From: JACDCA01 sp040881785
Lineage (GTDB): Bacteria; Acidobacteriota; Vicinamibacteria; Vicinamibacterales; 2-12-FULL-66-21
Length of the DNA stretch: 54,810 nt
Direction: 5' to 3'
NCBI GenBank assembly: GCA_040881785.1
Contig: JBBECO010000271.1
Location: forward strand, 1 to 54,810
A model generated the notes under the pieces. It did not search any database, was not told the DNA's origin, and saw only the letters and a list, made by a program, of their open reading frames with translations. Position numbers and translations under genes: made by a program. This document shows, one piece after another, positions 1-8,083 of this stretch (the stretch's first letter is position 1; the number at the start of each line of letters is the position of its first letter).

Positions 1-53
1 GCACCTGACTGGGGGTCAGGGGGTCGCTGGTTCGAATCCAGTCGCCCCGACCA
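1..53 (+). tRNA. tRNA-Pro (anticodon GGG), 5' end cut by the window
   Basis: The anticodon stem 4-8/16-20 (CCTGA/TCAGG) closes a seven-base loop CTGGGGG, giving anticodon GGG (proline, codon CCC). A T-arm with the canonical TTCGAAT loop is at 26-42, and the 3' acceptor strand, discriminator A and an encoded CCA end at 53. The 5' acceptor strand and D-arm lie outside the window. A strong terminator follows directly. Confidence 0.93.
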
Positions 54-68
54 ATTCGAGAAGGATGA

Positions 69-99
69 ACGGGTGAGCCGGGCACGGCTCACCCGTTTT
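69..99 (+). terminator. Intrinsic terminator after tRNA-Pro
   Basis: An 11-bp perfect stem (ACGGGTGAGCC / GGCTCACCCGT) with a six-base loop GGGCAC is followed by a short T run. It lies 15 bases after the tRNA CCA end and before the next gene at 117, so it probably ends the tRNA transcript. Confidence 0.85.
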
Positions 100-116
100 G
101 TTCTTATAGGGGGAGC

Positions 117-1010
117 ATGCCTTCCGGCTGGCGACGACGGCCCCGTGGTTTGCCCATCTGCGTGCTGCTCAGCCTGCCATTCTCGGTTGCCGGACTCTCG
201 TCGCAAGGCCCCGATACTTCCACACGTGCGGTCGTCACGGCGGTGGCGCAGTACGTCAGCGACTATCAGCGCGATCTGACGTCGATCCTGGCGGACGAAT
301 CCTACACACAGGACGTCGTCTCGCGGATGCCGAGAGACTCGACCGCCCCTCGAAGCCGCCGCATGGCCAGTGAAGTGTTCTTCATGTTCATGCCCGGGAC
401 GCGTGACTGGATGGCGATCCGGGACGTGATCGCGGTGGACGGCCTACCGGTTGAGGACCGCCCGGACATCAGGCAGGCGCTCGACGATCTGTCATCCACC
501 GAAGTGGCCGCCACACTGAAGCGGCAGAACTCCAGGTTCAACATCGGCCGCATCCTCCGGAATTTCAGCGAGCCGACGCTCAGCCTGCTCGTCTTCGACG
601 CCAACCACCGCGAACGCTTCTCGTTCGCGCGCAAGCGGGTCCGCAGGGAGGGGAATGCCGTCCTGGTGACGCTCGCGTTCACCGAGCGAGAATCGCCGTC
701 GCTGATCACCGATCCGCTGCGCGGCCGGATCCTCTCGACGGGAGAGGTCATCGTCGAGGCGGGGATCGGGCGGGTGCGCCGGACGGTCCTGCGGGCCAAC
801 TCCGGCGAGATCAAGGTCGAACTGACAACGGACTACACGCGCGACGAGAAACTCGCTCTGTGGGTGCCCGCCGTGTTCCGTGAAAGCTACGAACGCGGCA
901 CGCCGCCCAGGCGCATCGAGGCCGATACCGAATACGCGCACGTCGTAGTCGTATGCGAGGCGCGCTACAGCAATTTCCGCCGATTTCAGACGAGCGCCCG
1001 GATCAAGTAA
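117..1010 (+). CDS. Exported hypothetical protein
   Basis: The 297-residue protein has an Arg-rich N-terminus and a hydrophobic stretch (about residues 11-26) that reads as a signal peptide, so export to the periplasm or beyond is likely. I recognise no domain or catalytic motif. The start ATG is preceded by GGGGGA a few bases upstream. The gene stands alone: a tRNA terminator lies before it and a minus-strand gene ends after it. Codon use matches the neighbours, and the rest of the chain is hydrophilic with Arg-rich, beta-prone segments. The coding call rests on length, signal peptide and the absence of a better frame; the function is unknown. Confidence 0.75.
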   Translation: MPSGWRRRPRGLPICVLLSLPFSVAGLSSQGPDTSTRAVVTAVAQYVSDYQRDLTSILADESYTQDVVSRMPRDSTAPRSRRMASEVFFMFMPGTRDWMAIRDVIAVDGLPVEDRPDIRQALDDLSSTEVAATLKRQNSRFNIGRILRNFSEPTLSLLVFDANHRERFSFARKRVRREGNAVLVTLAFTERESPSLITDPLRGRILSTGEVIVEAGIGRVRRTVLRANSGEIKVELTTDYTRDEKLALWVPAVFRESYERGTPPRRIEADTEYAHVVVVCEARYSNFRRFQTSARIK

Positions 1011-1049
1011 CGGCCTCGGCCGTCTCGATCGCAGGCCCGGCGGCCGCGC

Positions 1050-1271
1050 TCAGTTGCAGCCGCAGCGGCCGCCGCGGGCGCCGCACATCGCGGCCGGGGC
1101 GGCGCAGTCCTCCGCGCCGGCCGGCCCGCTGGCGCCGACCATCCCGGGTGTGGACAACAGCTTGAGCAGGTTCGCGCCGCCGCAGGACGGGCACGCCGGC
1201 TTCCGGTCCGCGGTGACGAACAGCTCGAAGGGCCGGTCGCAATCGCGGCACTGATATTCGAAAATGGGCAT
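1050..1271 (-). CDS. FmdB-family zinc ribbon protein
   Basis: The 73-residue protein opens with MPIFEYQCRDC and carries a second CPSCGG pair around residue 27, the two CxxC knuckles of the FmdB/CxxC_CxxC_SSSS regulatory zinc ribbon. The family is widespread and usually called a putative regulatory protein; its biochemical role is unsettled. After the ribbon comes a Leu-rich helix (LLKLLSTPGM), then a Cys- and Gly-rich tail ending CGARGGRCGCN, which could bind a second metal. A TACACT box ends only six bases before the ATG, so the mRNA may be leaderless. The sigma region-4-like gene is divergent on the other strand. Confidence 0.88.
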   Translation of the reverse strand: MPIFEYQCRDCDRPFELFVTADRKPACPSCGGANLLKLLSTPGMVGASGPAGAEDCAAPAAMCGARGGRCGCN

Positions 1272-1277
1272 GGCTTC

Positions 1278-1283
1278 AGTGTA
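1278..1283 (-). promoter_or_regulatory. -10-like box (TACACT) of the FmdB gene
   Basis: TACACT on the minus strand ends six bases before the ATG at 1271. With normal -10 geometry the transcript would begin at the A of the start codon. No -35 element is evident. Confidence 0.45.
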
Positions 1284-1358
1284 GCTCGTCTACAATCCGG
1301 CATACCCCTGGAGACCTTCGCCCGCGAACTCGAGTCGCGCGATACCCCGGCACCTGAG

Positions 1359-1607
1359 ATGGCAGGGGAGATCTGTGCGTGCATCTCCCGCCTCGCCGAC
1401 ACGCTCAAACCGGAATACGCGGACGCCCTGAAGTCAGTCGAAGTGGACGGCGTGCCGGTGAAGACCTACGCGGAGCGGAAGGGGCTCTCGGCGAGCAACG
1501 CCGGCGTCCGCGTGTTCCGCGCCCGCGAGGCACTCCGCAAGCGTGTCGTGCAGTCGTGCGGCACGTGTGCGGAACACGGCTGCGTGAACTGCACGTGCCA
1601 GGGGTAG
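1359..1607 (+). CDS. Sigma-70 region 4-like small protein with Cys-rich tail
   Basis: The 82 residues hold a helix-turn-helix like sigma-70 region 4 (CISRLADTLKPEYADALK, then KTYAERKGLSASNAGVRVFRAR), followed by a Cys-rich tail (CGTCAEHGCVNCTCQG) that probably binds zinc. There is no sigma region 2, so this is not a complete sigma factor; it resembles small proteins that keep only region 4 plus the zinc tail. The frame is open upstream to about 1263 and the residues before the ATG (PLETFARELESRD) look coding, but no ATG, GTG or TTG occurs there. The true start may be the CTG at 1308. A TACAAT box lies at 1291-1296. Confidence 0.7.
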   Translation: MAGEICACISRLADTLKPEYADALKSVEVDGVPVKTYAERKGLSASNAGVRVFRAREALRKRVVQSCGTCAEHGCVNCTCQG

Positions 1608-1677
1608 GGTCCGGACGGTCCGAGGGTCCCTGGGACCTTTCGGACTATCCGGACCCTCCGGTCCTTTCGGACCTCTG
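1608..1677. repeat. Palindromic TCCGGA/GGTCC repeat cluster between convergent genes
   Basis: The gap is built almost entirely of GGTCC, GGACC and TCCGGA elements. An imperfect inverted repeat (1617-1630 against 1631-1645, centred on GGTCCCTGGGACC) is followed by further CCGGACCCTCCGG units. It could form a hairpin for either transcript, but there is no T run, so it is a repeat rather than a proven terminator. Confidence 0.55.
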
Positions 1678-2856
1678 TTACTTCTTGCCCACCGTCAGCT
1701 GGTTGACGACGCGCTTCACACCTTCGGTGTCGCGCGCGATCTTCTCGGCTTCCGTCTTCTGCTGGGCGGTCTCGACGGACCCGGTCAGCGTCACCACGCC
1801 GTTGCGTGTGTCGACGTCGATCCGGTGGCCCTTGACGTCCGCATCCAGGAAGTACTTGGCCTGGACCTTCGTCGTCAGCCACGCATCGGGCCGCTCGACC
1901 TCTGCGATGGCGCGTTCCGCCTGGCGCGCGGCCCCCTGCATGCCGCTGCGCGCCGATTCCGTCAGGCTCGGGTCTGCGGTCTTGTCGATCGTGAGCCGGT
2001 CGGTCACGTCCCGCACGCCGTTGGTGTTCCGCGCGAGCGCGAGCGCCTGACGCCGCTCCGCCTCAGTGGCGACCGTGCCGTTCAGCGTGACATGCCCGTC
2101 GTTGGTATCGACGTCGATGTTGCGGGCCTTCACTTCGTCATCGATGAAGTACTTGGCCTGGATCTTCGCCGTGACCCATCCGTCCGGCGTATCCATGCCC
2201 GTCCTGGCGGCCGGCCTGTCGGCGCGGCGTTCCGTTTCGCCCTCCTCGGCCTGAAGGCGCAGCCGATCCTCGACCCGCGTCACACCTTCGGTCTCACGGG
2301 CGATTCTGACGGCCTCGGTCTTGTCGTTGGCTTCCTCGACGACCCCTTCCAGGATCACGACGCCGTCGCTGTTGGTCGTGACGTCGATGTTCCACGGCTT
2401 GATCTCCGGGTTGACGAAGTACTGCGCCTGGATCTTCGTGGTGATCCATCCGGGCGTCCGGCCGTCTTCGCGGCCGGCGGTGCCGACGGTATCGGCGCTG
2501 CCGGGCCTCGATTCGGCTGTGGTGGCGCCTACTCGAAGCTCGTCGTTGACGGCGGTCACGCCCTCAACGCTTCTGGCGAGCGCGACGGCCTGCTGCCGCG
2601 CCTGTTCTGTTTCAACGACGCCGCGCAGCGTCACGGCTCCGCCGTTTGCGTCGACGGCAATGCTCCGGCCCCGCACGGAGTCATCGTCGTAGTACTTCGC
2701 CTGAACGGCGGTCTCGATCCAGGAATCGTCCCGCTGAACTGACGTCTGCTGGGCTGGCGTGTCCGTCTGTGTGACAGTCGGTTCCTCCCGATTGCATCCC
2801 GCGACACCTGCCGCCAGCGTCGCGATGGCGAGCCACTGAAATCCTCGAATAAACAC
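1678..2856 (-). CDS. Lipoprotein with four tandem BON domains
   Basis: I start at the GTG at 2856 because AAGGAGGTG, a full Shine-Dalgarno, sits just upstream; the frame is open further but adds nothing recognisable. The N-terminus is a lipoprotein signal with lipobox VAGC. Four BON (OsmY/nodulation) units follow, each about 65 residues, opening W(I/V/L)(E/T)(T/A)K(I/V)QA(K/Q)YF and centred on a (D/N)G.V.L.G.V core, joined by charged linkers. BON domains are linked to membrane or phospholipid binding and osmotic-stress proteins. The product is 392 residues and probably envelope-anchored. It ends against the sigma-like gene and is divergent from prfC. Confidence 0.9.
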   Translation of the reverse strand: MFIRGFQWLAIATLAAGVAGCNREEPTVTQTDTPAQQTSVQRDDSWIETAVQAKYYDDDSVRGRSIAVDANGGAVTLRGVVETEQARQQAVALARSVEGVTAVNDELRVGATTAESRPGSADTVGTAGREDGRTPGWITTKIQAQYFVNPEIKPWNIDVTTNSDGVVILEGVVEEANDKTEAVRIARETEGVTRVEDRLRLQAEEGETERRADRPAARTGMDTPDGWVTAKIQAKYFIDDEVKARNIDVDTNDGHVTLNGTVATEAERRQALALARNTNGVRDVTDRLTIDKTADPSLTESARSGMQGAARQAERAIAEVERPDAWLTTKVQAKYFLDADVKGHRIDVDTRNGVVTLTGSVETAQQKTEAEKIARDTEGVKRVVNQLTVGKK

Positions 2857-2948
2857 TGATTCACCTCCTTCGGTTCCGACAAACCATGACCTTTGCAAAG
2901 ATGACGCCCACCGCGGCGCGCACGGGCGCGGGCGGGAAGGCCTCTATA

Positions 2949-4571
2949 ATGGAGAGCTTGACATCCCCCGAATCCGCCACCGACATCGCTCACGCGGCCG
3001 ACGTCCAGCGCGAAGCCGAACGCCGGCGCACGTTCGCGATCATCGCGCATCCCGACGCCGGTAAGACGACGCTCACCGAGAAGCTGCTGCTGTACGGCGG
3101 CGCGATCGAGATCGCCGGCGCGGTCCGCGGACGCAAGACGCAGCGCGCGGTCACCTCCGACTGGATGGAGATCGAGCGCACCCGCGGGATCTCCGTCACC
3201 TCGTCGGCCCTCCAGTTCGAGTACGGCGGCTGCGTCATCAACCTCCTCGACACCCCGGGGCACGAGGACTTCAGCGAAGACACCTATCGCACGCTCATGG
3301 CCGTGGACTGCGCCGTCATGGTCCTCGACGCCGCCAAGGGAGTCGAGGCGCAGACACGGCGCCTCTTCGAGGTCTGCCGGCTTCGGCAGACGCCGATCCT
3401 GACGTTCATCAACAAATTCGATCAGCCCGGCCGCGCGCCGCTCGAGCTGCTCGACGAGATCGAGCGCACGCTGTCGATTCCCGCGATCCCGCACAACTGG
3501 CCGATCGGCACCGGGCCGACCTTCCAGGGGGTGTACGACCACCGCACGCACCGCGTCCTGCGCTTCGAGCGCTCGTCGAAAGGACGCCGGGCGCCGATGG
3601 TCGAGATGCCCCTCGAGAGCGAGGCGCTGCGCCAGATGCTCGGTGACACGGCCGCCTCCGAGCTGCGCGAGGACGTCGCGCTCCTCCAAGGCACGCTGCC
3701 GCCCCCCGACGTCGCCGCCTTTCTGGCCGGACGCCAGACTCCCGTCTTCTTCGGGAGCGCGCTGCACGACGTCGGCGTCGAGCCGTTCCTCGAAGCGCTC
3801 GTGCATCTGGCGCCGCCGCCCCAGGAGATGGAGACGGTCGATGGACGGCTGATTCCGCCCGCCGCGCCGTTCTCCGCCTTTGTCTTCAAGATCCAGGCGA
3901 ACATGGACCGGCAGCACCGCGACCGCATGGCGTTCCTCCGGATCTGCTCCGGCCGGTTCACGAAGGACATGATCGTGCACCACGCGCGGCTCGAGCGCGA
4001 GCTGCGCATGACCCGATCGCATCGGCTCTTCGGCCGCGATCGCGAGACCGTCGAGAGCGCGTACCCCGGCGATGTCGTCGGCGTGATCAACCCGGGGTTG
4101 TTCCTGATCGGCGACACGTTGTCGGAGGTGCCCGGCATCGCCTATCCGCCGATGCCCGCCTTCCAGCCGTCGGAGTTCGCGCGACTGCGCTGCGTCGATG
4201 TCGCGCGGCGAAAACAGTTCGACCGCGGCCTGGCACAGCTGCAGGAGGAAGGCGTCATCCGCGTCTTCACGGCGGTGTCGGGGAGCCGGGACCCGATCCT
4301 CGCCGCCGCCGGCGCCCTGCAGTTCAACATCGTCGAGAGCCGCCTGCAGAACGAGTACGGCGTGCGCGCCGAGGTTGCCACACTGCCGCACCGCGCCGCG
4401 CGCTGGGCGGGCGCCACGAAAATCGAGTCGCGCTGGCTGGCACAGTTGCCCGCGAGCACCATCGTCTGCCTCGACGCGGACGACCGCCACGTGCTGCTGT
4501 TCGAAGGGGAGTGGGAGCTGCGCTTCGCGGAAGAGCGCGTCCCCGAGCTCCAGCTCGAAAGCCTCGCGTAA
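2949..4571 (+). CDS. prfC: Peptide chain release factor 3
   Basis: RF3 is the GTPase that removes RF1/RF2 from the ribosome after peptide release. G1 (AHPDAGKTT), switch/G2 (RGISVTSS), G3 (DTPGHEDF) and G4 (NKFD) are all present in order, followed by the beta-barrel and RF3 C-terminal domains ending at ELQLES. From this ATG the length is 540 residues, near the usual 525-530. An upstream ATG at 2886 would add 21 unconserved-looking residues. TATAAT at 2945-2950 overlaps the chosen ATG; if it is the real -10, translation may instead begin at the in-frame TTG at 2958. Confidence 0.95.
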   Translation: MESLTSPESATDIAHAADVQREAERRRTFAIIAHPDAGKTTLTEKLLLYGGAIEIAGAVRGRKTQRAVTSDWMEIERTRGISVTSSALQFEYGGCVINLLDTPGHEDFSEDTYRTLMAVDCAVMVLDAAKGVEAQTRRLFEVCRLRQTPILTFINKFDQPGRAPLELLDEIERTLSIPAIPHNWPIGTGPTFQGVYDHRTHRVLRFERSSKGRRAPMVEMPLESEALRQMLGDTAASELREDVALLQGTLPPPDVAAFLAGRQTPVFFGSALHDVGVEPFLEALVHLAPPPQEMETVDGRLIPPAAPFSAFVFKIQANMDRQHRDRMAFLRICSGRFTKDMIVHHARLERELRMTRSHRLFGRDRETVESAYPGDVVGVINPGLFLIGDTLSEVPGIAYPPMPAFQPSEFARLRCVDVARRKQFDRGLAQLQEEGVIRVFTAVSGSRDPILAAAGALQFNIVESRLQNEYGVRAEVATLPHRAARWAGATKIESRWLAQLPASTIVCLDADDRHVLLFEGEWELRFAEERVPELQLESLA

Positions 4572-4578
4572 CACCCAC

Positions 4579-4592
4579 CTTCAGGTCGGGCG
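4579..4592. repeat. Half copy of the CGCCCGACCTGAAGG dispersed repeat
   Basis: CCTTCAGGTCGGGCG is one arm of the palindrome found complete at 8003-8022 and 14829-14848. It lies between prfC and the next start codon, just upstream of the TATAAT box. Confidence 0.5.
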
Positions 4593-4607
4593 ATTGGCGT
4601 CCGGCCG

Positions 4608-4613
4608 TATAAT
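4608..4613 (+). promoter_or_regulatory. Consensus -10 (TATAAT) seven bases before the ATG at 4621
   Basis: A perfect TATAAT is followed by CCCGCCG and the ATG, placing the expected start of transcription within one base of the start codon. No Shine-Dalgarno and no convincing -35 are visible, which points to a leaderless mRNA. Confidence 0.55.
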
Positions 4614-4620
4614 CCCGCCG

Positions 4621-6276
4621 ATGAAGCTGGCGCCCTGGATGCTCATGGCCCTTCTCGCCGCCCCGCAGCAGCAAACGGCTCCGCCGCGCGACGCTGCCGG
4701 CCCACTGCAGGCGCCGGCCACCGCCATCGTCCGCGGCCGGATCACCGCGGCCGTCAACGACCGTCCGCTTCACCGGGTCCGCGTCACTCTTGACGGCGGG
4801 ATTCCAAACGCTCCGTCTGCCGTCACCGATACGCGGGGTGAGTTCGAAATCAGCGACGTCCCCGCGGGTGCCTACCGGCTGACGGCGACCCGAGCCGGGT
4901 ATCTCACCATTCAGTACGGCCAGCGCCGACCGCGCGAGGCCGGGCGTACGATTGAGGTCGAGGCCGGAGCGGTCATCGAAGGGCTGGTGATGGCGTTGCC
5001 GCGCGGTGCTGTGCTCGCCGGCCGCATCACCGATGAACTGGGCGAACCGGCTCCCGCTGTCACCGTCGAGGCGCTCGAGTATCGGTACATTCGCGGTCGC
5101 CGCGTGCTCGTGCCCGCCCGCATCACCCGGACGAACGACGCCGGCGACTACCGGCTGAGCGGTCTCGAACCCGGGACCTTCCAACTCCGCGCCCGAAGCC
5201 GGGAGATCTGGGAATCCGACGACGGAGAGACGACGCACGTCTACGCGATGACCTATTTCCCCGGTGTGCCCGTGGTCGAGCGTCCGCAGACAGTCGACGT
5301 GAAGGTCGGGCAGGAAGTCGGCGGTCTCGATTTCCCGCTGCTGCCCGCCCACGCCGCTCGGATCACCGGCATCGTGGAGGATGCCACCGGGCAGCCGCTC
5401 GCCGATCAGCAGGTACATCTTTCGGAGCTTACGCGCACCATCGGCGGCCGCATTCTGTCGAGCGGGCAGGGGGCGAGCCCGGTAACGACCGACGCGCGCG
5501 GCGCCTTCGAGTTCTCCCGTATGCCGTCGGGCGAGTACATCGTGTCATCCGGCGGGCCTGACGACAGGGCGAGCGCGACGATCATCCTCGAGGAAGGTGC
5601 CGTCGAACACGTGGTGCTCAGTCCGAAAGCGCAAGCGCGGGTCTCCGGCATCGTTACGACCGACGACGGCCAGCCGCCGCCGTTTCTCGCCTCACGCATT
5701 CGTCTCCTGGCAGTCTCGGCCGACCCTCGGAAGGTGCTGCCCGGCTGGGGAGAAGGCTCCGGAGACACGGTCCGGGCCGATTGGTCCTTCAACCTGGTGA
5801 ATCTCGAGGGCCCATATCTGTTCCGGCTCATGAATCTGCCGGACGGCTGGATGGTTTCGACGGTCCGGGCCGGCGGTCGCGACATCACGGACACGCCGCT
5901 TTCCATCTCGCACGGCAGCGTCGTCAGCGGTCTGGAGATCGTCATGTCCCGCAAGGGCGGCCGCATCAGCGGCGCAGTCGTGACCGCCGCCAGCGCCCCG
6001 GCGCCCGATGCGACCGTTGTTGCCTTCGCGGAGCAGCCGGCGCACTGGATCCCGGGCTCGCGGTTCGTCCGTGCCACGCGGCCCGACAACGAGGGCCGCT
6101 TCTCACTCGCAGGACTTCCCGCGGGCGCGTACCGCCTGATCGCGCGGGACCTCGTGATGGACGGCCAGTGGGACGACCCCGAATTCCTCCGGAGCCTGCT
6201 GCAGGAGTCGGTCCGCGTCGACCTCGCAGCGTCCGGGATGGAAACGGTCAGACTCACTATGGGGGAAGGCCGGTGA
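4621..6276 (+). CDS. Carboxypeptidase-regulatory-like domain protein, copy 1
   Basis: The 551-residue secreted protein has a short signal peptide (MKLAPWMLMALLAA) and several prealbumin-like beta-sandwich repeats of the carboxypeptidase D regulatory type. These are recognisable from recurring segments such as IVRGRITAAVNDRPLHRVRV, TDTRGEFEISDVPAGAYRL, LAGRITDELGEP and the late FSLAGLPAGAYRL. Such domains are common in acidobacterial exported proteins and may mediate binding or assembly; no enzyme domain is present. The start ATG has TATAAT seven bases upstream. It is a paralogue of the next gene, with aligned blocks such as QYGQRRPREAGRT and LPRGAVLAGR, and its stop is five bases before that gene's ATG. 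Confidence 0.85.
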   Translation: MKLAPWMLMALLAAPQQQTAPPRDAAGPLQAPATAIVRGRITAAVNDRPLHRVRVTLDGGIPNAPSAVTDTRGEFEISDVPAGAYRLTATRAGYLTIQYGQRRPREAGRTIEVEAGAVIEGLVMALPRGAVLAGRITDELGEPAPAVTVEALEYRYIRGRRVLVPARITRTNDAGDYRLSGLEPGTFQLRARSREIWESDDGETTHVYAMTYFPGVPVVERPQTVDVKVGQEVGGLDFPLLPAHAARITGIVEDATGQPLADQQVHLSELTRTIGGRILSSGQGASPVTTDARGAFEFSRMPSGEYIVSSGGPDDRASATIILEEGAVEHVVLSPKAQARVSGIVTTDDGQPPPFLASRIRLLAVSADPRKVLPGWGEGSGDTVRADWSFNLVNLEGPYLFRLMNLPDGWMVSTVRAGGRDITDTPLSISHGSVVSGLEIVMSRKGGRISGAVVTAASAPAPDATVVAFAEQPAHWIPGSRFVRATRPDNEGRFSLAGLPAGAYRLIARDLVMDGQWDDPEFLRSLLQESVRVDLAASGMETVRLTMGEGR

Positions 6277-6281
6277 TCGCG

Positions 6282-7913
6282 ATGCGCCTGGCAATCGCCT
6301 GCGCACTTCTCGTCCTTCCCACGGCGCCCCGGGCAGACCAGGCACCCGGACGTCCTGCGCAGGCACAGAACGCTGAGGACACCGCTGGCGTCATCCGCGG
6401 AATCGTGACCGACGCCGCGACTGGCAAGCCACTTCGGCGCGCCAGGATTCGGGTGTTCCCGGATGGTCCGGACTTCAGAGTGCGCCAGATCGTGGCCAAC
6501 ACCAACTCACGCGGTCAGTTCGAAGTCAAAGACGTCCCGCCCGGCTTCTACCTCGTGTCTGGCGCCCGCGCCGGGTACATCGATATGCAGTACGGTCAGC
6601 GTCGTCCGCAGGAACGCGGCGTCGCCGTGGAGGTGCGGGGCGGGCAGACCGTCGAGCGCATCGACCTCGCGCTGCCGCGCGGAGGCATCCTCGCGGGACG
6701 GGTCACCGATGATCTTGGCGAAGCTTATCCGGGCGTGCGCGTGGATGCCCTCGGCACACGGTACGACCGCGGGAAGCGGCAGATGTTCCCGGCGGGTACG
6801 GCAACGACCGACGACCTCGGCCAGTTCCGCTTGAGCGGCCTGCAGCCGGGAAGCTACTACGTCGCGGCGACGTCCACTGAGACGTGGCGCAACGAGAAGA
6901 AAGAGACGATCGGATACGCGTCCACCTATTACCCGGGCGGGCCGCTGGACCAGGCTCAATTGATCACGCTCGCGCCCTCGGAACACAAGGGAGAGCTGCA
7001 CCTGAGCCTGCACGCCGGCCGCGCCGCCCGCATCTCCGGCCGCGTCGTGCGGGCGTCCGGCGAACCGGTGCCCGGCGCCGGCGTCAGCATGGCTTACAGC
7101 TATCCCGGTGTGATCATGGTGGCGGGCATGCGGTCCGTCCGCGCGGGAGGCGACGGCACCTTCGCGATCAAGGACGTCCCCGGCGGCGTCTACAACATCT
7201 CGTCAGGCGGCGACAGCGCGATCCTCACGGTCACGGGCGCTGATGTGAACGACGTGGTGCTGACGCAGCGCGTGGGCAGCACGGTGAAGGGAGTCGTGCT
7301 GACCGACGAGGCTACGCCGCCGCCGTTCCCGACATCCGGCGTCCGCGTGTTCATCGACACGCCAGGCGGAAAAGTGCTGCCGACGGTCAGGGTCGTCGAC
7401 GTGGCCGCCGACTGGACGTTCAGGATGCAGAGCCTCGGCGGCCCGTTCCTGTTCCGCATGACGGGGCTTCCGGACGACTGGATGCTCGCGCACGCGGAAC
7501 TGGACGAGAAGAACGTCAGCGACGAGCCGTGGGACGTGCCGACCGGCGGGCGCGAGTTCAGCGGCCTGAAGATGGTGCTGACGCGAAAGATCGGACGCTT
7601 CACCGGCACGGTGGTCGATGCCGATGGCCGCGCGACGTCCGCGGCGACGGTCGTGCTCTTCCCGGACGACGACGCGACGTGGATGCCGGCCTCGCGTCTG
7701 ATCCGTTCGACGCGACCGGGGAGTGACGGGCGTTTCTCGATCTCGCAACTGCCGGCGGGCACGTACCGCGCCGCGGCGCTGGAGTTCGTCGAGAACGGGC
7801 AGTGGGAGGATCCGGCATTTCTGTCGACGCTGCGCGACACGGCAGAACGGTTCGTCCTCACAGGGGGTGGGTCGCAGGTCCTCACGCTGAAGCTGCCGGC
7901 ACCTTCTCGGTAA
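6282..7913 (+). CDS. Carboxypeptidase-regulatory-like domain protein, copy 2
   Basis: The 543-residue product is a diverged tandem duplicate of the preceding gene. It has the same layout: signal peptide (MRLAIACALLVLPTAPRA), a first regulatory-like sandwich (VIRGIVTDAATGKPLRRAR), the QYGQRRPQERG and LPRGGILAGRVTDDLGEA blocks, later sandwiches, and a C-terminal FSISQLPAGTYRAAALEF segment. I choose ATG 6282 because its N-terminus aligns with that of copy 1. A GTG at 6273 overlapping the previous stop (GTGA) is an alternative with GGGGGA upstream. It is probably cotranscribed with copy 1 and exported. No catalytic motif is seen. Confidence 0.85.
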   Translation: MRLAIACALLVLPTAPRADQAPGRPAQAQNAEDTAGVIRGIVTDAATGKPLRRARIRVFPDGPDFRVRQIVANTNSRGQFEVKDVPPGFYLVSGARAGYIDMQYGQRRPQERGVAVEVRGGQTVERIDLALPRGGILAGRVTDDLGEAYPGVRVDALGTRYDRGKRQMFPAGTATTDDLGQFRLSGLQPGSYYVAATSTETWRNEKKETIGYASTYYPGGPLDQAQLITLAPSEHKGELHLSLHAGRAARISGRVVRASGEPVPGAGVSMAYSYPGVIMVAGMRSVRAGGDGTFAIKDVPGGVYNISSGGDSAILTVTGADVNDVVLTQRVGSTVKGVVLTDEATPPPFPTSGVRVFIDTPGGKVLPTVRVVDVAADWTFRMQSLGGPFLFRMTGLPDDWMLAHAELDEKNVSDEPWDVPTGGREFSGLKMVLTRKIGRFTGTVVDADGRATSAATVVLFPDDDATWMPASRLIRSTRPGSDGRFSISQLPAGTYRAAALEFVENGQWEDPAFLSTLRDTAERFVLTGGGSQVLTLKLPAPSR

Positions 7914-7942
7914 CCTGCCGCAACCCTCGTGGGGAGAGGCCG

Positions 7943-8083
7943 CCTTCACGTCGGGCGCACGAGCACGCCGGTCCCAACCTGAAAACGCCCGACCTGACAA
8001 ACGCCCGACCTGAAGGTCGGGCCTACGAGAAGCGCGCCTGTTCCACCGTGTAGGCCCAACCTTCAGGTCGGGCGCCCGGCCGG
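7943..8083. repeat. REP/REPIN-like palindrome pair between convergent genes
   Basis: One palindrome (GCCCGACC-TGAA-GGTCGGGC) is at 8003-8022 followed by CTAC. An inverted near copy (GCCCAACC-TTCA-GGTCGGGC, preceded by GTAG) is at 8054-8073. The two face each other across about 28 bases, and partial copies flank them (ACGTCGGGCGC near 7949, CGCCCGACCTGA near 7986). The last part overlaps the 3' end of the 8063 gene. Confidence 0.7.

Noticed and set aside
2886..2948. Upstream ATG of prfC as the true start
   Set aside because: The extra 21 residues show nothing typical of RF3, and the ATG lies close to the divergent BON gene start; the ATG at 2949 has GGGAAGG at good spacing.
2631..4574. Long minus-strand open frame opposite prfC
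   Set aside because: It mirrors a clear RF3 gene in a GC-rich genome, and its translation is low-complexity, rich in Arg, Gly, Asp and Glu, with no domain.
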